A stretch of 64,000 nt of DNA, taken from the NCBI GenBank assembly GCA_934148995.1, contig CAKPDM010000007.1, positions 4,760 through 68,759 on the forward strand, read 5' to 3'. Below the pieces are notes generated by a model. The model saw only the letters and a list, made by a program, of their open reading frames with translations. It made no database searches and had not been told where the DNA came from. The translations under genes and the position numbers were made by a program. The stretch comes from an uncultured Bacilli bacterium (GTDB lineage: Bacteria > Bacillota_I > Bacilli_A > RF39 > UBA660). Shown piece by piece: positions 7,279 to 15,193 of the stretch. Each line of letters starts with the position of its first letter. Position 1 is the stretch's first letter.

Positions 7279-8076
7279 ATGAAGAAGAATAAAAACTCAA
7301 CTATAATTATTGCTATTTTGGCAGTAGTAGTAATATTAGTACTTGGTTACTTTGGATACAATAAATTCTTCAAAAAAGATAATACGGGAACGAAAAATAA
7401 TGAAACAGTAAAAGATGAAAATAAAAATGATCAAAAAGAGGTTGGTCAGATATTGGATATTGGTAGCGATTTTGTTCTAAACTTATATAACAAAGTTTCT
7501 TTACCAGGAGATTCTTATTATAAATATTGGTTTTATGGCGAAAATGATAACTATAAGGTAAGTAAAGCTGATGAACATAGTAAGATGGGACTAGTTTATA
7601 TTAATTTACAAAAAGAAGACTTTACAGCACTTCCAAGCAATTCCCAACTAAGTACTAATCTAACTCTTAATGGTAATAATTATACCCTAGAAACTTATGG
7701 TAATAGTAGCTTCATTTCTTATGATAAAGTAGAAGCTGTTTACAAAGATTTATTTGGTAGTACCAAAACATTAGATAAAAAAGAACCACTACCAACTAGT
7801 GCTCTTATTACTGCATACTATATTTATGATGCTAGAGTTAATGGTTATGTTCTTTATACTACACCAGCAGGTGGTACTTCAAGTAATTACTATCATGGTA
7901 TGTTGCTAAAAGCCAATCAAACAAAAGATGAAGTAATAATAGCTGAAAAAGTTACCTATACAGAAGTGGATATAAATGGAACAGCCACTGTTAAATCAGA
8001 AGCAATTTATAATTATACATTTAAAACGACAGATGGTGAAAACTATTTTCTAGTTTCAAGAGTAAAAAGTAACTAA
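7279..8076 (+). CDS. membrane-anchored or secreted protein of unknown function, 265 aa
   Basis: Residues about 8-28 form one transmembrane or uncleaved signal segment (STIIIAILAVVVILVLGYFG), followed by a Lys/Asn/Glu-rich linker and a soluble outer domain of about 210 residues. There is no lipobox Cys. I recognise no family. The ATG follows GTAGGAGATGAG. The terminator overlaps its stop codon, so it stands alone between the ABC-F gene and the DUF3592-like gene. Confidence 0.75.
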   Translation: MKKNKNSTIIIAILAVVVILVLGYFGYNKFFKKDNTGTKNNETVKDENKNDQKEVGQILDIGSDFVLNLYNKVSLPGDSYYKYWFYGENDNYKVSKADEHSKMGLVYINLQKEDFTALPSNSQLSTNLTLNGNNYTLETYGNSSFISYDKVEAVYKDLFGSTKTLDKKEPLPTSALITAYYIYDARVNGYVLYTTPAGGTSSNYYHGMLLKANQTKDEVIIAEKVTYTEVDINGTATVKSEAIYNYTFKTTDGENYFLVSRVKSN

Positions 8077-8093
8077 GATTAGCTACTTTTTCT
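8064..8093 (+). terminator. terminator of the 265-aa protein gene
   Basis: AAAAAGTA pairs with TACTTTTT, with inner CTAA/TTAG pairing; the stop codon is inside the hairpin. Confidence 0.7.
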
Positions 8094-8103
8094 TTGAGAG
8101 AAA

Positions 8104-8114
8104 TATGTTATAAT
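8104..8114 (+). promoter_or_regulatory. extended -10 promoter of the DUF3592-like gene
   Basis: TATGT-TATAAT: a perfect -10 at 8109-8114 with the TGn extension. I see no good -35. The predicted RNA start (about 8121) falls next to the upstream ATG at 8123, which argues for the later start at 8141. Confidence 0.6.
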
Positions 8115-8140
8115 ACTAGTATATGGATAAGGTGGTTGTA

Positions 8141-8620
8141 ATGGAAAACGAAAGTATCAAAAGAAAACATAGCGGACAAATTATTATTGGTATTGTTATT
8201 ATAATAGTAGGAATAGCCTTGACAGTATATGCAGGAATTAATATATTTGTATACTATGGAAAGAGTAGAAACTATATTGCTGCGGATTCCAAAGTTATTG
8301 ACTATGATTATAATTATACAGATAATGGTGAACAGCTAGGTACAAGTGTTATTACCTACACAGTAGATGGTAAGACATATAAGAAAAAATCAGAACATTA
8401 TAGCAGTACACCAGATCCCATTGGAACTTTAGTGAAGATTAAATATAATCCAGATGATCCAAGTGATATTATTTGGCTTAATGATAAAAATAACTTTATT
8501 TTACCTATAATCGGTATATTAGCTGTTATTGGTGGAGTATTAACTATAAAAGATATGCCAGAAAGTAATGAGCCTCAAGAAGAAAAATCATTTGTGTCTT
8601 CTGGTGAAGAGATAATATAA
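8141..8620 (+). CDS. DUF3592-like membrane protein
   Basis: 159 residues from the ATG at 8141, which follows AAGGTGG; the ATG at 8123 would start at the RNA 5' end. Two transmembrane segments (about residues 13-37 and 115-132) bracket an outer domain with the pattern VITYTVDGKTYKKKSEHY ... GTLVKIKYNPDDPSDI, as in DUF3592 proteins. Function is unknown. The convergent activase gene shares its terminator. Confidence 0.7.
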   Translation: MENESIKRKHSGQIIIGIVIIIVGIALTVYAGINIFVYYGKSRNYIAADSKVIDYDYNYTDNGEQLGTSVITYTVDGKTYKKKSEHYSSTPDPIGTLVKIKYNPDDPSDIIWLNDKNNFILPIIGILAVIGGVLTIKDMPESNEPQEEKSFVSSGEEII

Positions 8621-8645
8621 AGGATAACTTTGACGTTATCCTTTT
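8619..8645. terminator. bidirectional terminator between DUF3592-like gene and activase operon
   Basis: AAAGGATAAC-TTTGAC-GTTATCCTTT: a perfect 10-bp stem, T-rich on both strands, placed between two convergent genes. Confidence 0.8.
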
Positions 8646-9583
8646 ACAGTTATAGCACCTTTAGAACAACGATTCCCCCAAGCATCAAGAATCTTATTAT
8701 TTTTCTTTACAATAATTATTTCACAGTGATTAGGACAACCATTACAAACGCAACCAGCTGTTTCAAATTTTGCATCACGAACTTTGAAATTAAATTCTTT
8801 CTTGATACCACTTTTCTTTGCAAGAATAGCACTACCTAAAGCTCCCATTAAATGACCATTTTCATCAACAATAATTTCTTCCCCTAATAAATCTTCAAAA
8901 GCTTTTTTAACACCAATATTTTTACTAACACCACCTTGAAAAATAATTGGTCCTTCAATTTTTTTACCCTTTGCCACGTTATTTAAATAATTACTAGCGA
9001 CACTATAACAAAGACCTGCAATAATATCATTCTTTTTATAACCCATTTGTAATTTATGGACTAAATCACTTTCTGCAAAAACTGTACATCTAGCAGCAAT
9101 ACTAGTTGGTTTCTTACTAGTAAGAGCAATAGTACCAAAGTCTTTAACATCAAGACCTAATCGTTTAGCTTGACTTGAGAGAAAACTTCCCGTTCCAGCA
9201 GCACAAAGCGTATTCATTGCATAATCAGTTACAATCTTATTATCTATTAAAATAATCTTAGAATCTTGTCCACCTATTTCTAGGATAGTTCTAATATCAG
9301 GATACTTCGATAAAGTTCCAATCGCGTGAGCAGTTATTTCATTTTTAATACTAACAGCATCAAGCATTGTCCCGATAAGTTTTCTAGCAGACCCGGTTGT
9401 TCCGACCCCCATAATCGTTATATCTTTTGTATTTTTTTCTAATTCTTTTAACACTTTCTTAACAGCTTTAACTGGGTCACCTTCTGTCCAAAGATAACTA
9501 CTAGCAATAATATTATTATCTTCATCAATAATGACTCCTTTAGTAGAAATAGAACCAATATCTATACCTAAATAACCAATCAT
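8636..9583 (-). CDS. 2-hydroxyacyl-CoA dehydratase activase (BadF/BcrA/HgdC family)
   Basis: 315 residues of the ASKHA ATPase fold: phosphate loop DIGSISTKGVIID, second loop GVGTTGSARKL, and EIGGQDSKI. Cys127 (NTLCAAGTG) and Cys166 (AARCTVFAESD) sit where HgdC holds its bridging [4Fe-4S] cluster. ATP-driven electron transfer to a dehydratase is the family role. A C-terminal extension carries a CxCxxCxxxC cluster (GCVCNGCPNHC), seen where activases continue into longer fusion proteins. It is the last gene of a three-gene operon; its ATG lies 1 base after the stop of the upstream gene, with GGGAGGG as ribosome site. Confidence 0.85.
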   Translation of the reverse strand: MIGYLGIDIGSISTKGVIIDEDNNIIASSYLWTEGDPVKAVKKVLKELEKNTKDITIMGVGTTGSARKLIGTMLDAVSIKNEITAHAIGTLSKYPDIRTILEIGGQDSKIILIDNKIVTDYAMNTLCAAGTGSFLSSQAKRLGLDVKDFGTIALTSKKPTSIAARCTVFAESDLVHKLQMGYKKNDIIAGLCYSVASNYLNNVAKGKKIEGPIIFQGGVSKNIGVKKAFEDLLGEEIIVDENGHLMGALGSAILAKKSGIKKEFNFKVRDAKFETAGCVCNGCPNHCEIIIVKKNNKILDAWGNRCSKGAITVKG

Positions 9584-9584
9584 G

Positions 9585-10649
9585 TTATCCCTCCCGTTTA
9601 AAATTTAATAAGTCATAAAAAGCTTCTAATCTTGTCTTTATCCCATCAAGTCCACTTTGTTCATCAAATGAGAAAAAAGTAATAGGAATATGTAAATCTT
9701 TCGCTTCTTTAATCATTATTGGAATAGCGCCGATTTCTGGGGTACAACCAGTCGGTTTAGTATGAATTACTCCATCAAACTTATGTCTTTTTAAATAACC
9801 AATACGGTAGACATTATCAAGACCATCTGCTCCTAGAGTATATTTACAGTATTTTCTAACTCGAAATTTCATATAAGGACCTAAAAATTTCTTTTGCCAT
9901 AGAAGATAACTAACATTAGTAAATCGTTTAATCTCGATATGATAGCTTGCTAAGGTTTTTTCTAATTCATAATTAGAATAAGGTTCCATCGCGGTATAAA
10001 GTTCGCCGATAATACCAACTTTTAAGCAATCTTTTGGTTTATTAATTGGAATGGTTTTTAACCGTCTTACAGTATTCCTATAAATTTTAGTGAGTGAAAA
10101 TATTCCTTTCGCTGCATTACATTCACTAATAAATCTCTTTTTTAATTTAAGAAAAGAACCATTCTGTTTTTCAAAACCAACCACTTTTCTAATCTTACTA
10201 TCAATACTATCTAAGTAATAAATATAAAGAAGAGTTGCTATTATCTCTTTTAAAAATTCTCTTTTAGTAAGAGTTGGGTTTAACTTTTTAAAGATAGAAA
10301 AAGCTTCTTTAAAACTTAAACTATCACTACCAATTATTTGTATCAATTCAAAGTCATAACCTAAATCTTTTAAAATAGTTTCTTGTACTTCGGCGTAATA
10401 TCTATATCTACAACCACCTCCAGCTTGTAGCAAAGTATTAGCACCAAGGTCTAAGGCTTCAATAAAGTTACCAAGATTATATTTAAAGGGAACACAAACG
10501 GAATCTGGGGCATATTTACTTCCTAATTCGATTGTTTTCCTAGTAATCGGTGGGGTATTAATTACTTCTAAATGAGTAACTTTTTTTAAAAACTTACCAA
10601 TCGGATATTGATAATCACCTAATTGTGGAAAAGCTAATACACGTTTCAA
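9585..10649 (-). CDS. acyl-CoA dehydratase activase-associated protein, 354 aa
   Basis: The protein resembles the 2-hydroxyglutaryl-CoA dehydratase-like part found C-terminal in large activase fusions: VLAFPQLGDYQYPIGKF, YAPDSVCVPFKYNLGNF, QAGGGCRYRYYAEVQ. Cys residues in CVPFK and GGCRYR are candidate metal or cluster ligands. The start is TTG at 10649, placed about 9 bases after AAAGGAGG and overlapping the previous stop by 4 bases (TTGA), so the two are translationally coupled. A true dehydratase catalytic subunit is not evident in the window. Function is inferred only. Confidence 0.7.
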   Translation of the reverse strand: MKRVLAFPQLGDYQYPIGKFLKKVTHLEVINTPPITRKTIELGSKYAPDSVCVPFKYNLGNFIEALDLGANTLLQAGGGCRYRYYAEVQETILKDLGYDFELIQIIGSDSLSFKEAFSIFKKLNPTLTKREFLKEIIATLLYIYYLDSIDSKIRKVVGFEKQNGSFLKLKKRFISECNAAKGIFSLTKIYRNTVRRLKTIPINKPKDCLKVGIIGELYTAMEPYSNYELEKTLASYHIEIKRFTNVSYLLWQKKFLGPYMKFRVRKYCKYTLGADGLDNVYRIGYLKRHKFDGVIHTKPTGCTPEIGAIPIMIKEAKDLHIPITFFSFDEQSGLDGIKTRLEAFYDLLNFKREG

Positions 10650-11557
10650 AGATGAATACCTCCTTTTAACATATCAACAAAACTTTCAAGTCTGGTAATA
10701 ATAGCGATATCACTATTAACTTCTTCAAAGGTAAGTAATAAGACTTTACTATTTTCTTTTTTTCTTAAAATCATTTCATTAGTCAAAGAGTCTGGTCCAC
10801 AAGGGAAAGCACTTATTAAAATAGTTCCATCAACTTTATCTTTATAATAAGAGAAAGCTCCTAATAGTTCTTTATTCATTGTCCAGTGAACGGACTTAGA
10901 AATTCTTTTTGCTTCACTATCTATAATGTTTCTATCTATTTCATTAGCATAAATTATTTCAATATTATTAGCTCTTAAATACCTCGTCACAACACCACCG
11001 ATTAATGGGTCTAAAATATTATAAGTATGACCTAGTAATAAAACTTTCTTTTTATTAGACTTTACCTTTTTCATACCACTTTTGGCTAGTTTCTCTAACC
11101 ATAATTTTTCTTTTTCTTTAGCAATATGGTAAGCATTATTTGACTCAAAATAACTAAAACCAAGCTCTCTTCCAAGTAAGATGAAAGCTTTCTTCTCACT
11201 ATGATGTCTTTCGACATCGACATTGTAATTTAGAATTTTCTTGTCAGGAAATATAGTGTGTATTAAGTCATATAAAGCATTGAAATTCGTACAGACTTGT
11301 TCATTTTTTCGTAATGAATAAATTCTTGGAATAAATAAAATATCACATTTATCTTTAAGTTGTTCTACCTGCCCTAAGAAAAGCTTTAGGGAAAGACAAG
11401 TTTCATCAATTGCTAAATTCTTTCCTTTTTCTAAAGTTTCGTGATTAGAACTTTCTGAAACAATGTAAGGAACTTCCAACACATCAAAAAAAGTTTTCCA
11501 TAACACACTATAGCGATAGTATAAAAGACCTTTAGGAATACCAATGATACTATTCAT
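10646..11557 (-). CDS. DUF2229-like activase-associated protein, 303 aa
   Basis: First gene of the activase operon. The N-terminus (IGIPKGLLYYRYSVLWKTFF) and AIDETCLSLKLFLGQVEQL match the DUF2229 pattern of activase-linked proteins, including the conserved Cys in DETCLS. Further on are SAFPCGPDSLTNEMI and LLTFEEVNSDIAIITRLESF, typical of the dehydratase-like fold. ATG at 11557 is chosen; a TTG one codon upstream is the alternative. In many Bacillota these three proteins form one long polypeptide; here they are three adjacent genes. Confidence 0.7.
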   Translation of the reverse strand: MNSIIGIPKGLLYYRYSVLWKTFFDVLEVPYIVSESSNHETLEKGKNLAIDETCLSLKLFLGQVEQLKDKCDILFIPRIYSLRKNEQVCTNFNALYDLIHTIFPDKKILNYNVDVERHHSEKKAFILLGRELGFSYFESNNAYHIAKEKEKLWLEKLAKSGMKKVKSNKKKVLLLGHTYNILDPLIGGVVTRYLRANNIEIIYANEIDRNIIDSEAKRISKSVHWTMNKELLGAFSYYKDKVDGTILISAFPCGPDSLTNEMILRKKENSKVLLLTFEEVNSDIAIITRLESFVDMLKGGIHL

Positions 11558-11618
11558 CAAGACCCCGTCCTTTCTCTATAACCCTATGTGATAAATTGAT
11601 GAAAATTTACTATCTTTG

Positions 11619-11649
11619 TTCGACAAAATAAAATAAAGTATGCTATAAT
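11619..11649 (+). promoter_or_regulatory. promoter with a possible Spo0A box before the thioredoxin-like gene
   Basis: TATAAT at 11644-11649 has a TGn extension. TCGACA (11620-11625) lies 18 bases upstream as -35. TTCGACA (11619-11625) is the reverse complement of the Spo0A box TGTCGAA. Binding is inferred. Confidence 0.5.
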
Positions 11650-11671
11650 TTTGGTAGGAGGAAGAGTAGAA

Positions 11672-12217
11672 ATGAATAAAAAAGAAAAAGAGCAACTTAA
11701 GACAGGTATAATTATCTTCTTAGTTTTAGTAATTATCTTTGGAGGAAGTTATTTTGCATCAGAATTAAAGTCTGATAAGTATAAAAATAATAGTACAACC
11801 ACTAGTGACAATACTAATACAAGTAGTGATGATACTAGTAGCAGTGATATTAGTGAAGATGAACAAGCTGAGTTAAATAGTATTGATATTGATAAATATC
11901 TATCTCTTAAAAAAGGTAGCGATAAAGCTATTATCTATATTTCAAGACCAACTTGTCATTACTGTCAACAAGAAGACCCTATCATCAAGAATATTGTTTA
12001 TGAAACAAAAATTACAGTTAACTATTTAAATACTGATGAACTTGATGATGATGGAAATAGTAAACTAATCAAATCTGATGATTACTTTAGCGACGGTTAT
12101 GGTACACCACTTCTTCTAGTTGTTCAAAAGAATAAAATCGTTGATAAATTAGAAGGATTAACTTCAAAAGAAAATATTGTTTCATTCTTTAAAGAAAACG
12201 GATTCATTAGTGAATAA
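11672..12217 (+). CDS. membrane-anchored thioredoxin-like protein
   Basis: 181 residues; ATG at 11672 follows TAGGAGGAAGAG. Residues about 10-30 are an N-terminal membrane anchor, followed by a Ser/Thr/Asp/Asn-rich spacer to about residue 70. The outer domain has a thioredoxin-type CxxC (ISRPTCHYCQQEDPII) and the later cis-Pro region (DGYGTPLLLVVQKNKIVDKL). A role in thiol-disulfide exchange outside the membrane is inferred. The next gene starts about 10 bases after its stop, so they form an operon. Confidence 0.8.
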   Translation: MNKKEKEQLKTGIIIFLVLVIIFGGSYFASELKSDKYKNNSTTTSDNTNTSSDDTSSSDISEDEQAELNSIDIDKYLSLKKGSDKAIIYISRPTCHYCQQEDPIIKNIVYETKITVNYLNTDELDDDGNSKLIKSDDYFSDGYGTPLLLVVQKNKIVDKLEGLTSKENIVSFFKENGFISE

Positions 12218-12229
12218 TAGGAGCGTATG

Positions 12230-12688
12230 ATGGAACAAGAGAAACGTTTAAGAGAATTACTTAGTGAATTTAAAAGTAAATATCCAATGACGATTGGCTG
12301 GAGATTTGAAAAGAATAGTAAAATTATTTTAAAACATCTTTATGATGATGAAGAAATACTTTATGCTTTTTATGCTCAGAAGAATGATAATCCACTTAAT
12401 ATCTTAGGAACTGGTGTCATTGCTCTTACAAATAAGAGATTAGTAATTGGAAGAGATCGAGTAGTATTTGGTTACTTCTTTGATAGTATAACTCCTGATA
12501 TGTTTAGTGATTTAAAGGTAAAAAGTGGTGTCATTTTTGGAAAAGTTGAAATTGATATGTTACATGAGTTTATTGTTTTAAGTAATATCGATAAACGCGC
12601 TTTACCAGAAATAGAAAAGAAAATATCTAGCTTTATGCAAGAAGCAAAGGAAAGATTACATTCTGATAAAAGTGACAAAATGGAATAG
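12230..12688 (+). CDS. PH-domain (YokE-like) protein
   Basis: 152 residues. ATG at 12230 lies 6 bases after AGGAG; ATG at 12227 is only 3 bases away from it. An N-terminal helical part is followed by a bacterial PH-like fold (GTGVIALTNKRLVIGRDRVVFGYFFDSI ... VEIDMLHEFIVLSNIDKRAL). No signal peptide or membrane segment. The specific role is unknown. It is co-transcribed with the thioredoxin-like gene. Confidence 0.65.
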   Translation: MEQEKRLRELLSEFKSKYPMTIGWRFEKNSKIILKHLYDDEEILYAFYAQKNDNPLNILGTGVIALTNKRLVIGRDRVVFGYFFDSITPDMFSDLKVKSGVIFGKVEIDMLHEFIVLSNIDKRALPEIEKKISSFMQEAKERLHSDKSDKME

Positions 12689-12716
12689 GGCAGAAATACT
12701 TGTCCTATTTTTTTGT
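12684..12716 (+). terminator. terminator after the PH-domain gene
   Basis: AATAGGGCA pairs with TGTCCTATT (9 bp, one G-T) followed by a run of T; the stop codon lies in the stem. Confidence 0.8.
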
Positions 12717-12823
12717 TTATATAGTATAAAATACTAAATATCGAGAAAAATTAGTTATAAAAGTGTTACTATTTTTGATAATGATAGCAGCATAAAAATC
12801 ATGAAAAGATTCCATTTTTTTCT

Positions 12824-12851
12824 TTGTATCTAGTTACATTTGTGATACAAT
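12824..12851 (+). promoter_or_regulatory. promoter of the first herA-like gene
   Basis: TTGTAT at 12824-12829, a 16-base spacer and TACAAT at 12846-12851. TTGTATC and GATACAA are also a 7-bp inverted repeat. The core TGTGATACAAT recurs at the second herA-like gene (42463-42491). Confidence 0.6.
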
Positions 12852-12876
12852 GAAAGAAGAATAGGAGTTGGCTTTT

Positions 12877-15129
12877 ATGTTTGATAGAATTATATATATT
12901 GGAGACCAAGGAGCAGAAATAAGATTAAAAGATAAAGAACATCTTGCCATGAACTTGATGAATCTTCACCTTGTAATCGAGGACGAAAATAAGAAGATAC
13001 TAGCAGAAGTAGATGATTTACAAGATGATATCGTAAAAGTACGTTTCCTAGGAGAAATAGTAAATGGTAAATTAGTGGGCGGTGTTTTAAGAAAACCACG
13101 AATTGATGCTAGTATTAGAGTAATTGAACAAAACGAAATACCAATGATTGTTGGGCGCGACGAACCAGGTTATATGTTACTTGGAGTAAGTCCATTTTAT
13201 AATGATCATCCAGTATACTTAGATGTAAATAATTTCTTTAGTAATCACTTTGCTATTTTTGGTAACAGTGGTAGTGGTAAGAGTTGTGGTATCTCTAGAA
13301 TCATTCAAAATATGTTTTTAGACAAGCAATTATTTCCATATAAATCTAATATTTTAATTTTTGATTCTTCTGGAGAATATTATAATGCTTTTAAAGATCT
13401 AAATCGTATAGATAGCAATTATCACTATCGCTTTTTAACAACTAATGAAGTAGATGGTATCGGTGAACCATTAAGACTTCCTATCTTTCTACTAAATGAA
13501 ACAGATATTGCTTTGCTACTACAAGCTTCTAACCATTCACAATTACCAATTATTGAAAGAATGATAAAATTAGCTAGAATTTTTGCTCAGAGTAGTGATG
13601 CTAATAAATATAAAAATCATTTAATTGCTAAGGCTATAATGACTATACTTTATAGTAACGAAACTTCTCCTCATAAAAGAAATGAAGTGTTTTCTATTCT
13701 AGCTAGTTGTTCAACTCCTGAGTTTAGTTTAGAGTCACCAGTTCAAGGTATTGGTTATGTTAGAAAGTTCCGTGAATGTTTCTTAATCGATTCACATGGA
13801 CAGTTCTCAGAAAGTGTTTTATTAACAGAATATGTATCAAGCTTTATTCATGATGAATATGATGATTATGAACCATCAAAAGAATGCTATTATACTTTAG
13901 AGGACTTAGAGAAAGCCCTAAACTTTACACTTATTAGTGAAGGATGGCTTCGTAATGAGAAAACTTATGCTGATTCAGTAACACTTCGTGTTAGACTTCA
14001 TTCTTTGATTACTTCAAATAATGCTAAGTATTTTAGTAGTCCAAGGGCGGGTTATATAACGCTTGAAAGTTATTTATCAGATTTAATTATTTCTAATGGA
14101 ACGAAGTACCAAATTATCAATATTAACTTAGATGATGTTGATGATGACTTCGCTAAGGTAATTACTAAAGTTTACTCAAGACTTTTATTTGAATTTACTA
14201 AAGGACTTAAAAATAGAGCAAGTATTCCTTTCCATATTTTAGTGGAAGAAGCACATAGATATATTCAAAATGATACTGATAGATTCTTAATTGGTTATAA
14301 TATATTTGAACGTATCGCTAAGGAAGGAAGAAAGTATGGTTTAATCTTAGGACTTATCTCTCAAAGACCAGTTGAATTATCAGATACCGTTATATCGCAG
14401 TGCTCTAACTTCTTAATCTTTAAGATGAACCACCCTGTAGATGTTGATTATATTAGAAAGATGGTACCTAATATTTCCGATGATGTTGTGGAAAAACAAA
14501 AAACATTACAATCTGGTACTTGTTTAGGATTTGGTAGTGCATTTAAAATACCACTTATTGTTAAATTGAAAATGCCTGATCCTATGCCTAAGAGCGGTAA
14601 CTGCGACGTGGTTAAAATTTGGAATGGTAATAGACCAGCAGCTAATAGAGAACCAGCAAGGGAAGAATATGTTTCTTCAGAACCTCAATCTATGCCTGGT
14701 TATCAATCACCACCACCTAGCAGTATAAACTTTAATCAATCTAGTATTAATCAATCTCAAAGTATGAATTCCCTTCCAAGTAATGGGGCTGTTCCAGAAA
14801 TAGGTGAAATAAGAAAACCGGCACCGCAGACTATAGCATTTGATACTTCCTCTGTAGGAGCTTTCAGTAATACTACTTTAAATGCTATACCACCTTCACC
14901 AGTTGTTATGCCTCAAGAAGTAAATAATACTGATGCGATTAATTTTGTCGCACCGGAAACACCAAAACCTCAAGAAGAAATTATACCAACAGTAAATTCA
15001 GTAAATGCCCCAGTAACACCAGCAGTTAATCAGATACCAACACCGATGCCAGGAACAAACGTTGTCAGTCCAATCCCAGAAGTAATGCCAGGTTTAGCTG
15101 GAGATAATACAAATCCCACAATAATATAA
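12877..15129 (+). CDS. HerA-like ATPase (DUF87), paralogue 1
   Basis: 750 residues. ATG at 12877 follows TAGGAG by 9 bases; a TTG at 12868 overlaps the ribosome site. An N-terminal HAS-barrel-like part precedes the RecA-type motor: Walker A GNSGSGKSCG at about 129, Walker B region ILVEEAHRY at about 454, and the arginine-rich ISQRPVELSD segment. HerA proteins form hexameric DNA translocases, usually with NurA in end resection. No NurA gene is in the window. The last about 150 residues are a Pro/Asn/Gln/Ser-rich, low-complexity tail that the paralogue at 42522 lacks. Cellular role is inferred. Confidence 0.82.
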   Translation: MFDRIIYIGDQGAEIRLKDKEHLAMNLMNLHLVIEDENKKILAEVDDLQDDIVKVRFLGEIVNGKLVGGVLRKPRIDASIRVIEQNEIPMIVGRDEPGYMLLGVSPFYNDHPVYLDVNNFFSNHFAIFGNSGSGKSCGISRIIQNMFLDKQLFPYKSNILIFDSSGEYYNAFKDLNRIDSNYHYRFLTTNEVDGIGEPLRLPIFLLNETDIALLLQASNHSQLPIIERMIKLARIFAQSSDANKYKNHLIAKAIMTILYSNETSPHKRNEVFSILASCSTPEFSLESPVQGIGYVRKFRECFLIDSHGQFSESVLLTEYVSSFIHDEYDDYEPSKECYYTLEDLEKALNFTLISEGWLRNEKTYADSVTLRVRLHSLITSNNAKYFSSPRAGYITLESYLSDLIISNGTKYQIININLDDVDDDFAKVITKVYSRLLFEFTKGLKNRASIPFHILVEEAHRYIQNDTDRFLIGYNIFERIAKEGRKYGLILGLISQRPVELSDTVISQCSNFLIFKMNHPVDVDYIRKMVPNISDDVVEKQKTLQSGTCLGFGSAFKIPLIVKLKMPDPMPKSGNCDVVKIWNGNRPAANREPAREEYVSSEPQSMPGYQSPPPSSINFNQSSINQSQSMNSLPSNGAVPEIGEIRKPAPQTIAFDTSSVGAFSNTTLNAIPPSPVVMPQEVNNTDAINFVAPETPKPQEEIIPTVNSVNAPVTPAVNQIPTPMPGTNVVSPIPEVMPGLAGDNTNPTII

Positions 15130-15130
15130 C

Positions 15131-15159
15131 TAAGGTCTCTTGTAAAAGAGCCTTTTTTT
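15131..15159 (+). terminator. terminator after herA-like gene 1
   Basis: AAGG-CTCTT pairs with AAGAG-CCTT with one bulged base, followed by a T run. The -35 box of the next promoter lies in its loop. Confidence 0.75.
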
Positions 15160-15168
15160 GTGTATAAT
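15140..15168 (+). promoter_or_regulatory. promoter of the 402-aa membrane protein gene
   Basis: TTGTAA at 15140-15145, a 17-base spacer and TATAAT at 15163-15168, overlapping the preceding terminator. Confidence 0.6.
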
Positions 15169-15193
15169 CTAGATAAAGATTGGGGTTGGTATA

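Noticed and set aside
11211..11218. TTCGACA near 11212
   Set aside because: It lies inside a coding sequence of the activase operon and not at a promoter.
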